Part shown: piece after piece, positions 43,389 through 52,615 of the stretch | Layout: every line of letters begins with the position of its first letter | Position numbering within the stretch: the stretch's first letter is position 1 | Assembly (NCBI RefSeq): GCF_006494425.1 | Contig: NZ_VHIV01000003.1 | Span: 124,001-188,000 of the forward strand | Length of the DNA stretch: 64,000 nt | From: Bacillus dicomae | GTDB taxonomy: Bacteria > Bacillota > Bacilli > Bacillales > Bacillaceae_G | Direction of reading: 5' to 3' | Notes under the pieces: generated by a model | The model's database searches: none | What the model was told of the DNA's origin: nothing | Seen by the model: the letters and a program-made list of their open reading frames with translations, nothing else | Translations under genes and position numbers: made by a program

Positions 43389-45458
43389 TTAGTTCTTAAT
43401 TAACGGAGATGCTTCCCCACTATGGAAAATCCATAAATCATGGAGCGACCTTGTACATCCGACATACAATAACTTCGCATCGTGTTTCGTATTTTTATAA
43501 TGTTCTTCATCAACATCAATGAGTAGAACAGCATCAAATTCTAACCCTTTCGCTAAGTATACAGGTACTACCGAAATACCACCTTCATATTTACTTTGAT
43601 TTGCTTCAATGACGTTTACAGTCAATCCTGCATTCGTTAATTTCTCATATATATCGCGGCACTCACCGTCTGTTCTTCCTATTACCGCAATTGTTTTCAC
43701 ATCTGCATTTTGTAGCTGTTTTAATGTCTTCACAATTTCAGTAAACTGATCTTCAGTATGAATTACTTTCACTTCTTCTCCACTACGGAAAACTGGCATT
43801 GCAAGCCCTACTGGAATCTCTGCATTTTTAATTATTCCGTTCGCAAATTCTATAATTTCTTTTGTAGAGCGATAACTTCTCGTCAGTTCATAATAACCTG
43901 TTTCTTGGAAGACCTCCTTAAACGCACTCCAATCTTCAATTCCTTGATAATCATAAATCGCTTGAGATAAATCACCTAATATAGTAAAAGAATTACCTAG
44001 TGTAATTTCTTTCAATACATAAACTTGGAAAGGTGAGAAATCTTGCGCTTCATCGATAACGACGTGATGGAATTTCTGTCCGATTTCAATACCTGTGATG
44101 CGGTGATGTATGTAAATTAAAGCAGGTAAATCTTCTACATACACTTCTTTTTTACGACAATTCTTCTCTGTTTCTTTAACAAGTTCTTCAGGTAATACTT
44201 CGAGTATTTCCTTACTTTTTAATATTGAACTATACAGTGAAAGAGCACTCATTTTCGGCCAAAACTTCATGTAAGTGTTCATTCTCTTAGTTGCTTCTTT
44301 TTTGAGTAATTTTTTCTCGTTTGTTTCTCCATACTTTTTCAGTTCAATTTCAATCCAGCGTTTCATTCGGCCGACTAAACGTTCTCTTCTTTTCTTTAAT
44401 GGATAGTGTTTATATTCCACTTGCATCCACTTTTTAATATCTTCCACTGGAATAACAGCTTTATCCCATGCCTCAAAATCACTTGTTGGTACTAGTTCTT
44501 TTTCAAATTGAACCATTTGCTCTTCAATAAAGGACTTAAATTCCAGTGTACCTTTCAATTTACCAAGCATAACCTTTCTTTCATCACGATTAATAGAAAA
44601 GGCTTCTTTCAATTTTTCATCTGTCTGCTTCAATTTCACCGAATCATCTAACGTACGTAATGCCCAGTCTGGAAATGTTGTTTGACTAATATTCCCGACA
44701 CCTAATTCAGGAAGTACACTCGAAATATAGTCTAAGAACAGACTATTCGGAGCGAAAACAATCATTCTCTCAGCTTCTAATTGCTCACGATATTCATAAA
44801 TTAAAAAAGCAAGGCGGTGTAAAGCGATCGTTGTTTTTCCGCTCCCTGCAACCCCTTGAATTAGTAATGGTAAATTTCGTTCCGCACGAATAATATCATT
44901 TTGCTCCGATTGTATCGTCGAAACAATATCCTTTAGTTTATTATCTTTATTCTCACCTAGTCGATATAGAAGAAAATCATCAGCATGCGATACATCTTCA
45001 TTTCCTTTCACATATGTATCAACAACACGTTCTAATTCTCTTTTTCGAATAGAGATGTTTCGCTTTAAATAAACATCACCTTCTACTAATCCGTCTGGTG
45101 ATTGATAAAATGCTAATTCTTCACCACCAGTAAATGAATAAAACATACTTGCGACAGGTGCCCGCCAATCAATTACAATTGGTTTCATCGTATCTTTATC
45201 TGAAACACCTACCTTACCGATGTAGATTGGCATAACTTTTTCCTTGCCATCCTCTTGAAAATCTAATCTTCCAAAGTACGGCTCTTGTACACCAATACGT
45301 AAGTTTTGTCTATTAGACTCCCTCATACTTTCAAGAATTTGCTCTTTAAAATCATCGCCATAATAAACTGGAATTTTTTCAAGCTGTTCTAATTGATCAT
45401 CCATCGTACGTAATGTATATTTCATTTTTTGTAATTCTTCGTTAAAAATGTTGTTCAT
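43389..45458 (-). CDS. helD: HelD-like UvrD/Rep-type helicase, RNA polymerase recycling factor
   Basis: 689 residues. The N-terminal arm (1-60) is helical with QLEQLEKIPVYYG. Walker A is GVAGSGKTTIALHRLAFL (about 200). Later motifs VVIDEAQDFSPFQ and LTRSYRSTKEI complete the UvrD-like core. B. subtilis HelD is somewhat longer (about 774). HelD removes stalled RNA polymerase. ATG at 45458, monocistronic. Confidence 0.88.
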   Translation of the reverse strand: MNNIFNEELQKMKYTLRTMDDQLEQLEKIPVYYGDDFKEQILESMRESNRQNLRIGVQEPYFGRLDFQEDGKEKVMPIYIGKVGVSDKDTMKPIVIDWRAPVASMFYSFTGGEELAFYQSPDGLVEGDVYLKRNISIRKRELERVVDTYVKGNEDVSHADDFLLYRLGENKDNKLKDIVSTIQSEQNDIIRAERNLPLLIQGVAGSGKTTIALHRLAFLIYEYREQLEAERMIVFAPNSLFLDYISSVLPELGVGNISQTTFPDWALRTLDDSVKLKQTDEKLKEAFSINRDERKVMLGKLKGTLEFKSFIEEQMVQFEKELVPTSDFEAWDKAVIPVEDIKKWMQVEYKHYPLKKRRERLVGRMKRWIEIELKKYGETNEKKLLKKEATKRMNTYMKFWPKMSALSLYSSILKSKEILEVLPEELVKETEKNCRKKEVYVEDLPALIYIHHRITGIEIGQKFHHVVIDEAQDFSPFQVYVLKEITLGNSFTILGDLSQAIYDYQGIEDWSAFKEVFQETGYYELTRSYRSTKEIIEFANGIIKNAEIPVGLAMPVFRSGEEVKVIHTEDQFTEIVKTLKQLQNADVKTIAVIGRTDGECRDIYEKLTNAGLTVNVIEANQSKYEGGISVVPVYLAKGLEFDAVLLIDVDEEHYKNTKHDAKLLYVGCTRSLHDLWIFHSGEASPLIKN

Positions 45459-45623
45459 TTGATGATTCCCTCCTGTCCGTTCTAATTTTTCAGTCGAAAT
45501 ATAATTGTATTAAAAATCCAATTATAAAGTCAAGGACTTAATTTGTTTTTTCTGAAAAAACTTACTTTTCATCTTTCTAATATTGAAATTCAAATGATAT
45601 TTTTACATTATAAGAATATATAA

Positions 45624-45806
45624 CATCTAAATCATACAACTACAGGGATCATTACACTTACTAACAGCAGTGATTTTTGGTTAAACCCTATTAGCTGAGT
45701 TGTTGCTACTATTATATTTCTTGGGATTGGGATCGTACTAAGATCCATAAGGATTAAAAAAGAACGACAATTAAATACGAAAGACAGTCAATTATTCACA
45801 CTATAA
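45624..45806 (+). pseudogene. Small membrane protein gene with one internal stop and no start
   Basis: 61 codons on the plus strand: TLTNSSDFWLNPIS, TGA at the next codon, then VVATIIFLGIGIVLRSIRI and a charged tail ending SQLFTL, TAA. TGA likely replaces TGG (Trp). No start codon follows the upstream TAA. Confidence 0.5.
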
Positions 45807-45813
45807 AAGCACA

Positions 45814-45845
45814 AAAAGAGTAAGGAATTAATCCTTACTCTTTTT
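45814..45845 (-). terminator. Terminator of the methyltransferase gene
   Basis: AAAAGAGTAAGGA and complement around a short loop, overlapping the stop of the methyltransferase gene. Confidence 0.85.
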
Positions 45846-46571
45846 TACTTTTATTCGATATGATAAACATTCATTTAAAGACGCTTGCTCTTTATACTTT
45901 CTCTCTTCAAAGTCATATGCTCCTCCTGGGAAAATCCCAACTATACTGAAACGAGCCTCTGCACATAAATTACTAATCTCATCTATCGTATAGCAACGTA
46001 AAGATTGTGTCACGATGTCATTTGAAGAATCCGTTTCCCACCAGTGATCCAGCATCCTAGCATTTTCACTATCATATTCATATTTTCGCATTGCAGAATA
46101 AATCGGCATTTCTTGTCCATTTGCTTTTTCCCAATATAATGGTTGATAAATATCAATAAGTGCACATCCATCATCTTTCAACCAATTATTGATGCGTTTT
46201 AATAAAAATAATTGTTCTTCATCTGTTCCTACACCAAATCCGTCTAAATAAGTAACAACATCAAACTTTTCTTCAAAGTTAATTTTATAAAAATCAGCGC
46301 AATGAACCTCAATGTCATTAGTAGAATGTTCTTTCGCAAACATAGCTAACTCTGGTACAAGCTCAACAGTAGTCATTTTTACATTCAAATTAGACATAGC
46401 TCTTGCAAATCCACCATTTCCTGCTCCTAGTTCTAACATCGTTTGAAATGGATATCCAACTTGTTCTTGTACTTCTTTAGCAATTTCCTGTAACCAATTT
46501 TCATTATTTATATCATGGCTTATTAATTCAAATTGTTTTTTATAAAATTCTTTCACATTTAATTCGTTCAT
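45828..46571 (-). CDS. Class I SAM-dependent methyltransferase
   Basis: 247 residues. SAM loop MLELGAGNGGFARAM, then MTTVELVPELAMFA and VVTYLDGFGVG, followed by a C-terminal domain with YDSENARMLDHWWET. ATG after GGAGGAGAATAATA. The substrate is unknown. Confidence 0.83.
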   Translation of the reverse strand: MNELNVKEFYKKQFELISHDINNENWLQEIAKEVQEQVGYPFQTMLELGAGNGGFARAMSNLNVKMTTVELVPELAMFAKEHSTNDIEVHCADFYKINFEEKFDVVTYLDGFGVGTDEEQLFLLKRINNWLKDDGCALIDIYQPLYWEKANGQEMPIYSAMRKYEYDSENARMLDHWWETDSSNDIVTQSLRCYTIDEISNLCAEARFSIVGIFPGGAYDFEERKYKEQASLNECLSYRIKVKKSKD

Positions 46572-46753
46572 TATTATTCTCCTCCTGTACTTTATTTTTA
46601 AACTACAGGTAAGAAACTAAATTTCTGACACCCATGAAAAATCCCCCTTTTTATTTCTCTATATTTATAACTTATCAAAATAATGGGAATTTTGAAAGTA
46701 TAAATATAAAAAATAGATAATGGATTATTCCACTATCTACTCTTTAGTTACTC

Positions 46754-47137
46754 TTATTTTTCTTTTTGATACTCCACCCAATCTCCAGAATCAATAACTT
46801 TCAATATCATCTTTTTATCGTGAGCGATATACATATATGCCTCTATTTCCCTATCAGCAGCATATACTGTTTGCATGATTCGATCATATAAATCAGTCTC
46901 CGCATTACCTGTATATTCTTCTAGTTCATCTAATTTACGCAATATCTCATCATTTACTTCATAAACTTCTCCATACACCTTTTTTTCATTGGAATAAATC
47001 ATGGCTGGATACCCTTCGTTTGTATCAAATAATTCCCCATACGTCCATGCTTCGTCTGCAATGCATATAGCACTTTGCATATAATGAGCATTCGTTTGCT
47101 CTTTTCTTAGCGTGCCATACACAAAAACGTGATGCAT
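46754..47137 (-). CDS. Gamma-glutamylcyclotransferase-fold (AIG2/YtfP-like) protein
   Basis: 127 residues. The N-terminal FVYGTLR glycine-rich turn and the Glu of LDELEEYTG (about 72) are the family active-site elements. Relatives open gamma-glutamylamines or are of unknown specificity. The substrate is not predictable. Confidence 0.87.
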   Translation of the reverse strand: MHHVFVYGTLRKEQTNAHYMQSAICIADEAWTYGELFDTNEGYPAMIYSNEKKVYGEVYEVNDEILRKLDELEEYTGNAETDLYDRIMQTVYAADREIEAYMYIAHDKKMILKVIDSGDWVEYQKEK

Positions 47138-47162
47138 TAATCCCTATCCCCTTTACATGTCA

Positions 47163-49280
47163 CTACTTTCTAATTTGTAAATAAGCACGAATCATAAAGT
47201 AACTCACTTCATTCGGAAGTTGTTCCTTTATAGATTTCAAACCACCATCAGCATTTTGCACAGCAGTTTCAATCAGTTGTTCATATTCTGCAGGAACAAA
47301 ACTGTTCCAGTCTACTTCCATTCCATCTTCAAAACAACGAATTAAATGGTTTTCAATCGTTTGTCTTGATAGGTTACGTTCTTTTGCAATCTCATTTAAA
47401 TCAATACCTTGTTTATACATTTCATACGTCTCTAAATGAGAATTTGCTGAAGCTTTCCCTGGCTTTTTCCGCTCTGTCACCACTTCTGTCTTAACTGTTT
47501 CAGCATAGTTTGGGTTTTCCTCAATAAAGTGCTGTACTGCTTGCAAGAAATGAGAACCGTACTTCACAAGTTTGTGTTCACCAATCCCTTTTACAGTTAA
47601 AAGTTCCGAGTCACTTTGCGGCATTTTTGCACACATATCTTTTAACGTTTGATCAGAGAAAATAACGAATGGAGGTACACCTTCTCCTTGTGCAATTTCT
47701 TTACGTACTTCACGAAGTACTTCAAATAAAGGATGGTCTTGAACAATTTGTCTTGTCTCTACTCGTTCTTTACGTAATACATTCTCTTTACCAAGTAACA
47801 CTTCTTTCCCTTTTCCCGTTACCTTTAATGTTGGATACGTACCATGTTCAACTGCAATTAACTCGTCTGAAATTAAAAACTCAATAAATTCACTGACTTC
47901 TTTTACACTACGATTTGATAATAATCCGTAAGTTGGTAAAGTATGAAAATTAAATTCAATGACTTTCTTATTTTTAGATCCCGTTAGTACTTGTGCAATC
48001 ATTTGTTTTCCGAATCGTTGGTTCGTCCTAATCATACAAGATAGAACCATTTGTGATTCGCGCGTCACATCGATACTTTCTCGGTTATCAGTACAATTAC
48101 CACAGCGGCCACAATCTTCCTTAGGCTCTTCGCCGAAGTATTGCAAAATAAATGATTGTAAACATTGTTCTGTATGACAGTAATCAGTCATATTTTGCAG
48201 TTTTTCAAGTTCATTTGAAAAACGTGATTCTCCGGTCGATTGATCAATTAAAAAGCGCTGTACTTGCACATCTTGAGAAGAATACAGCAATATACATGCA
48301 CTATCTAATCCGTCACGGCCAGCACGTCCTGCTTCTTGATAATAACTTTCCATATTTTTGGGCAATTGATAATGGATAACGTAACGAATATTCGATTTAT
48401 CAATCCCCATCCCGAATGCAGATGTCGCTACCATTACACTCACTTCATCACGTAAAAAGAGTTCTTGCTGCTCATTTCGATCATGATCGCTCATACCAGC
48501 ATGATATTTAGATACTGAAACTCCAGCTTTCATTAAATCTTCATACAACTGATCGACTACTTTTCTAGTAGCCGCATATATAATTCCAGATTCCTTTTGA
48601 TTTTGACGAATATAATCCGCTAAATACGCATTACGATCTTGTCCTTTAATAACAGAAAACGATAAATTTTCACGCTCAAACGTTGTCATAATCGTATTTT
48701 CTTGATTAATTCCAAGCGTGTTACAAATATCATCACGTACTTGTGGTGTTGCGGTTGCTGTTAAAGCTAATACGAGCGGCTTTTCTGGAAGATAATCTAA
48801 TATGCGGTGTATATGTAAATAACTTGGACGGAAATCGTGTCCCCACTGCGAAATACAATGCGCCTCATCAATCGCAATCATTGGGATTTTCATATCGATA
48901 AGTTGGTCAACAAACTCCATTGAATCAAGACGCTCAGGCGCCACATAAAGTAACTTATAATGTCCTTGTTTCGCTAATTGAATTCTTTGATTCGCTTCTG
49001 TAATAGAAATAGAACTATTAATATAAGTCGCTGAAATACCATTTTGCACTAATGTATCTACTTGATCCTTCATAAGTGATATTAAAGGCGATATAACTAA
49101 CGTCGTTCCTTCAAATACTAGTGCGGGAATTTGATAACAAATTGACTTACCACCACCTGTAGGCATAATACAGACAGTATCTTTCCCATCTAATACATTT
49201 TTAATTGTTTCATCTTGTCCTCTTCGGAATGACGAATAACCGAAATAAGACGCTAAAAGTTCTTGTGCTTTTGTAAACAA
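47163..49280 (-). CDS. recQ: ATP-dependent DNA helicase RecQ
   Basis: 705 residues. Walker A MPTGGGKSICYQ, DEAH box IDEAHCISQWGHDFR, motif VI YQEAGRAGRDG, the zinc knuckle (CHTEQC...CGRCGNC), a winged helix, and an HRDC domain (PLFEVLREVRKEIA), then a C-terminal helicase-associated segment. It starts at TTG 49280 after CAGGTGAC. Function: 3'-5' unwinding in recombination repair. Confidence 0.95.
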   Translation of the reverse strand: MFTKAQELLASYFGYSSFRRGQDETIKNVLDGKDTVCIMPTGGGKSICYQIPALVFEGTTLVISPLISLMKDQVDTLVQNGISATYINSSISITEANQRIQLAKQGHYKLLYVAPERLDSMEFVDQLIDMKIPMIAIDEAHCISQWGHDFRPSYLHIHRILDYLPEKPLVLALTATATPQVRDDICNTLGINQENTIMTTFERENLSFSVIKGQDRNAYLADYIRQNQKESGIIYAATRKVVDQLYEDLMKAGVSVSKYHAGMSDHDRNEQQELFLRDEVSVMVATSAFGMGIDKSNIRYVIHYQLPKNMESYYQEAGRAGRDGLDSACILLYSSQDVQVQRFLIDQSTGESRFSNELEKLQNMTDYCHTEQCLQSFILQYFGEEPKEDCGRCGNCTDNRESIDVTRESQMVLSCMIRTNQRFGKQMIAQVLTGSKNKKVIEFNFHTLPTYGLLSNRSVKEVSEFIEFLISDELIAVEHGTYPTLKVTGKGKEVLLGKENVLRKERVETRQIVQDHPLFEVLREVRKEIAQGEGVPPFVIFSDQTLKDMCAKMPQSDSELLTVKGIGEHKLVKYGSHFLQAVQHFIEENPNYAETVKTEVVTERKKPGKASANSHLETYEMYKQGIDLNEIAKERNLSRQTIENHLIRCFEDGMEVDWNSFVPAEYEQLIETAVQNADGGLKSIKEQLPNEVSYFMIRAYLQIRK

Positions 49281-49510
49281 AAAAGAGTCACCTGCTTTTC
49301 TTTATCTTTCATCTACTCCTATTATATCATCTCTTATGCATCATGAAAGTGATGAATACATGACTATCAGCCTGCTTTTTCATTATTTTATGCTTCTTTA
49401 CGTTTTTGAGAATGATTAGCAATTATAACGAATTTCAAAATAAATACACATTTTATTAATTCTCCTTGAATACTACTAATCTTATACATATGAATTCAGG
49501 AGGTTACTAT

Positions 49511-49672
49511 ATGAAGCACCGTAATATTAGTTCCATCAAACAGAAAACAGTACCAAACCAACTCCAATTCTCAAATAATGAAGGGTGGAAATATGAATCA
49601 TACTATAAGTACCAACCATTATTTTCTTATAGACAGCTTTTTCATTGTCTTTCTCAACTTTTTAAACGTTAA
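49511..49672 (+). CDS. Small basic protein of unknown function
   Basis: 53 residues starting MKHRNISSIKQKTVPNQLQF. AGGAGG lies 7 nt upstream of the ATG, which gives some weight. Tyr/Phe/Lys-rich; the C-terminus reads FHCLSQLFKR. A longer frame from 49466 lacks a ribosome binding site. Not recognised. Confidence 0.5.
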   Translation: MKHRNISSIKQKTVPNQLQFSNNEGWKYESYYKYQPLFSYRQLFHCLSQLFKR

Positions 49673-49785
49673 TAAACGCGCGAAATAGATTATTCAAAAT
49701 AATTTTCTCAATATAAACCTTATAGACTTACTGCAATACAGTTGGTATTATATGAAATATTCTGTTGGATAAACCCCTTAAGTTG

Positions 49786-49811
49786 ACCTGCTTATATAAG
49801 CGGGTCTTTTT
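49786..49811 (+). terminator. Intrinsic terminator after the small protein gene
   Basis: ACCTGCTT and AAGCGGGT arms (one wobble) then TCTTTTTT. Confidence 0.85.
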
Positions 49812-49974
49812 TAATTTATATATATATTTCATAACACTTTTAGATGTAATTATAAATCTTATCACCATGTTATAACCATAATCCACTCACTACAAATGGT
49901 GATAATTACAAAAGGTAAAATATAAATGCTTAACATTTAATTATCTAATTCTTTTTTCTCAATACACAAAACGA

Positions 49975-50070
49975 AATTCAATTGTTACTATAAAGGTACT
50001 CCAGATGAGTTTTTGCTCATCGACATTATCTAGTTAATGGGATCTGCCGCGGGAAGCAGATCCCTTTGAC
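49975..50070 (+). ncRNA. Candidate small RNA (element 1)
   Basis: No gene with a ribosome binding site fits this region. There is an upstream stem GATGAG/CTCATC (about 50005-50020), then CGACAT (50021-50026), then a GC-rich stem GGGATCTGC/GCAGATCCC (50039-50064) followed by T-rich DNA. A possible -10 TATAAA lies near 49990. The boundaries are estimates. Confidence 0.4.
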
Positions 50071-50124
50071 TTTATTAAAGACCCACTTTTATTTGGACAC
50101 ATTTACCAGGTTTTTTCAATAGAA

Positions 50125-50212
50125 TTTTATGATAATATTACGTAGTCGAGTCCGACATCTCGGCAATACCCTTTTGAGGTTCTGCAACTTCCCTTGCAGA
50201 GCCTCTTTTACT
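50125..50212 (+). ncRNA. Candidate small RNA (element 2)
   Basis: An A/T-rich -10-like stretch (GATAAT near 50131) precedes CGAG/CTCG and a CGACAT (50153-50158), then an 11-bp stem with one wobble (50176-50205, loop ACTTCCCT) and TTTTACTTTA. It resembles element 1 in order and in CGACAT, stem TCTGC/GCAGA and tail. No open reading frame explains it. Confidence 0.45.
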
Positions 50213-50356
50213 TTATATTCATTTTATTTATATATACCACAATAAAATTCTTCATCTTTTTCCACATCAATTTTTGAAATTAATCTAGGACGCGTAACTA
50301 AAAATAAATTCCCATCATACTTTGAGTTATACATGTTCAAAGGAGTGTTACCGTTT

Positions 50357-50980
50357 ATGTATACTTATTGGCAATCGTATTACTCCCCCTACCATAATCC
50401 TTATGTAAACTTTGATGTATCTGTACGTAACTACCGAATTAGTAAAAACGAGAATTTTTTAAAAGGTTATATGCGTTCCTTATGGGAACAACATGTCGCT
50501 TGGACGAGATTGGCTATTATAAGTATTGTTTTTCATTTACCAGACGTAAACGTTACCGTTGGACGGCTTCTTCAAAATGCAACACATATGGGACTATCGC
50601 TCGAACCATTCTATGGTGAGGATGCTGTAAAAAAATATAGTGCACTCATTAAAGAACACTTAGTAATTGCAGCAGATCTTGTTAAAGCCGCAAAAGCTGG
50701 TGATCAAAATGCAGCTACCGCTATAGAGAAAAAATGGTACGCTAACGGTGATGAAATTGTTACGTTCCTTACTAGCATCAACCCATATATAGATAAAGAA
50801 GAATTTAGAAAAATGTTTTATGAACATTTGGCACTAACTAAGGCAGAAGCACTTGCTTTCCTAAATAAAGATTATGAAACAGGAGTAAAACTGTACGATA
50901 AAATTGAAAAAGAAGCATTAGAGATGGCCGATACTATAACTAATACAATCGTTAGGCAATTCCCACAAGTATTTCAATAA
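50357..50980 (+). CDS. Conserved helical protein of unknown function
   Basis: 207 residues. Tyr-rich start (MYTYWQSYYSPYHNPYVNF), then two similar helical halves, each ending with a pattern like WEQHVAWTR and YEHLALTKAEALAFL. Repeats of HL..A..LV.AAKAGD suggest a four-helix, perhaps metal-binding bundle. No signal peptide. ATG 50357 is 11 nt from AAAGGAG. I do not assign a function. Confidence 0.6.
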   Translation: MYTYWQSYYSPYHNPYVNFDVSVRNYRISKNENFLKGYMRSLWEQHVAWTRLAIISIVFHLPDVNVTVGRLLQNATHMGLSLEPFYGEDAVKKYSALIKEHLVIAADLVKAAKAGDQNAATAIEKKWYANGDEIVTFLTSINPYIDKEEFRKMFYEHLALTKAEALAFLNKDYETGVKLYDKIEKEALEMADTITNTIVRQFPQVFQ

Positions 50981-50985
50981 CAATG

Positions 50986-51011
50986 AGCCGATTTGAAAAA
51001 ACAAATCGGCT
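50986..51011 (+). terminator. Hairpin after the helical protein gene
   Basis: AGCCGATTTG and CAAATCGGCT arms with a 6-base loop. The T tract is weak (TTATTA), so termination may be partial. Confidence 0.55.
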
Positions 51012-51109
51012 TATTAAGCTTTCTATCAATGATATTTCTCCTGTCCTCTTTACATTTAACGTATATCGATATATTTTATTAATATCCGTTTTTTATAGGA
51101 GGAAATCGT

Positions 51110-51466
51110 TTGATTAACGCCATTGGTCTCGTATTTATCCTTACAAATAAACACGAGAAAAAGAAAAAAGTTTATCTGAATGAAAAATTTGCATTAATAG
51201 ACATTATTGATTCTAAGGAAGTATTTGATGATGAAGGGAACGCACTAGTAGAATTAACATGTAAATACAGTATATATTTAGATGAAAAATATTACTGTAA
51301 ATCTCTTGATGATTATACTGGACAAGTATTTCCGTTCTTAAGCGCTAAAATAGGAAAAGGACTTCTCAGAAACTTAAATTACTACTTTTCCTACGTTGAC
51401 GCCTATGATAAAAAACCACCCGTAAAAGAAATAAGACCACTTATGAAACAAGTAACTAACAGATAG
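51110..51466 (+). CDS. Hypothetical protein
   Basis: 118 residues from TTG 51110 after AGGAGG. A short hydrophobic start (INAIGLVFIL) is too weak for a signal peptide. Rich in Tyr/Lys. I do not recognise a family. Followed by its own terminator. Confidence 0.6.
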   Translation: MINAIGLVFILTNKHEKKKKVYLNEKFALIDIIDSKEVFDDEGNALVELTCKYSIYLDEKYYCKSLDDYTGQVFPFLSAKIGKGLLRNLNYYFSYVDAYDKKPPVKEIRPLMKQVTNR

Positions 51467-51480
51467 TGGAAATCACTCAA

Positions 51481-51514
51481 AAAAGAAAACATCTAATTTC
51501 AGATGTTTTCTTTT
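51481..51514 (+). terminator. Terminator of the hypothetical gene
   Basis: 14-bp arms (AAAAGAAAACATCT and complement), short loop, T run. Confidence 0.88.
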
Positions 51515-51603
51515 TTGAATCCAGAACTGGTTACCTATCATCCTCTTCTAAATATATGTATCCAAGCATACTTTAAACTAAAAACATTGGGGGATCAAAT
51601 TGA

Positions 51604-52056
51604 ATGAAATACTCAGAAACAATTGTAAGTAAACGGCTTCGAATACTTAAAATATTTAGTATGTTTATCATGCTAGTTTTAATCGTATGGGTTGGATATA
51701 CAAAATTACTTTATGAAAACGGATTTCTTCAAGAAAAGAAAAATTCAGTTGAAGTAATGAATACTAGTATTACAGGAGAAATTGAACAGAATTCCCAAGT
51801 AAACTTACAAGGTTATCGTAAAACAGACCTTGACACTATTATAGATGCAAGTAGGACAGATCCGAGCGAACTATCCTTAATTGAGATTATCAATACATCT
51901 TGTTCACGAGATTGTATAGGTGAACCCTTGACATATGTGAACGCAAACAATGGTTATATTTTTTATAAGGAATCTAATGGAACGAATGTAGCTATAAAGA
52001 TTAAAAAACAAGATAAATGGAGAATTGTAAAAAAATCTGTTGAAGATGGAATATAA
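51604..52056 (+). CDS. Membrane-anchored extracytoplasmic protein, unknown
   Basis: 150 residues. A single N-terminal membrane segment (about 12-32, FSMFIMLVLIVWVGYTKLL) leaves a roughly 115-residue outside domain with two Cys (SCSRDC) that may form a disulfide. ATG after GGGGGATC. Function unknown. Confidence 0.65.
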   Translation: MKYSETIVSKRLRILKIFSMFIMLVLIVWVGYTKLLYENGFLQEKKNSVEVMNTSITGEIEQNSQVNLQGYRKTDLDTIIDASRTDPSELSLIEIINTSCSRDCIGEPLTYVNANNGYIFYKESNGTNVAIKIKKQDKWRIVKKSVEDGI

Positions 52057-52080
52057 TCTTATAAAATTAAGTTTTAAATA

Positions 52081-52113
52081 ATAAAATCGACTCTATAAAA
52101 GAGTCGATTTTAT
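52081..52113 (+). terminator. Terminator
   Basis: AAAATCGACTC and GAGTCGATTTT arms with a 7-base loop, T-rich tail. Confidence 0.85.
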
Positions 52114-52145
52114 TTAATATTATAGAAGTACCAAATGTTTTTTTA

Positions 52146-52595
52146 CTATAATTCCTTCCCTTCCTCCACAGCCCCTTTCAACCTCTGTAACATATACCCA
52201 ATCCCTTTACAACCTGTTAACGGATACGTAATGATTTCTTCTGGATATAATTGTGTCACTACTTTCTTATGCTTCTTCCCTGCAAGTAAAACGATTTCAT
52301 CAAACTGAAACAAGTCTTTTTCAATCGTTTGTTGTTTTAATAGTTCAATACTAATGATCTCATCGCTCTTTGAATCAAGCGCAAGATCATAGTTTTCTAG
52401 TACAATATCATTTGGTCTTAAAAATCCATGTTTCGCCGATAATATAACCCAATTCTCGAAAAACATAGCTGCATATGCCTGACATGCTTTTCCGAATGGG
52501 CTAATATATACATCTTTTGCCTCCATCGGTCCGTAATTTGGATACTTATCCCAAATTTTCTTCTTTCCACATGGAATTATGCATAACCTTTTCAT
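52146..52595 (-). CDS. DUF6884 (YaaA-like) protein
   Basis: 149 residues. CIIPCGKKKIWD at the N-terminus and VILSAKHGFLRP are the DUF6884 signature. Relatives occur near restriction and DNA-modification genes but also alone. 20 bases downstream of the HExxH gene, possibly co-transcribed. Function unknown. Confidence 0.8.
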   Translation of the reverse strand: MKRLCIIPCGKKKIWDKYPNYGPMEAKDVYISPFGKACQAYAAMFFENWVILSAKHGFLRPNDIVLENYDLALDSKSDEIISIELLKQQTIEKDLFQFDEIVLLAGKKHKKVVTQLYPEEIITYPLTGCKGIGYMLQRLKGAVEEGKEL

Positions 52596-52615
52596 CGTTT
52601 TTTCTTACCTCATTT

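Noticed and set aside
49741-50230. Riboswitch or T-box leader for the helical protein gene
   Set aside because: Three separate terminators lie before the gene and no known aptamer or T-box sequence was recognised; independent small RNAs fit better.
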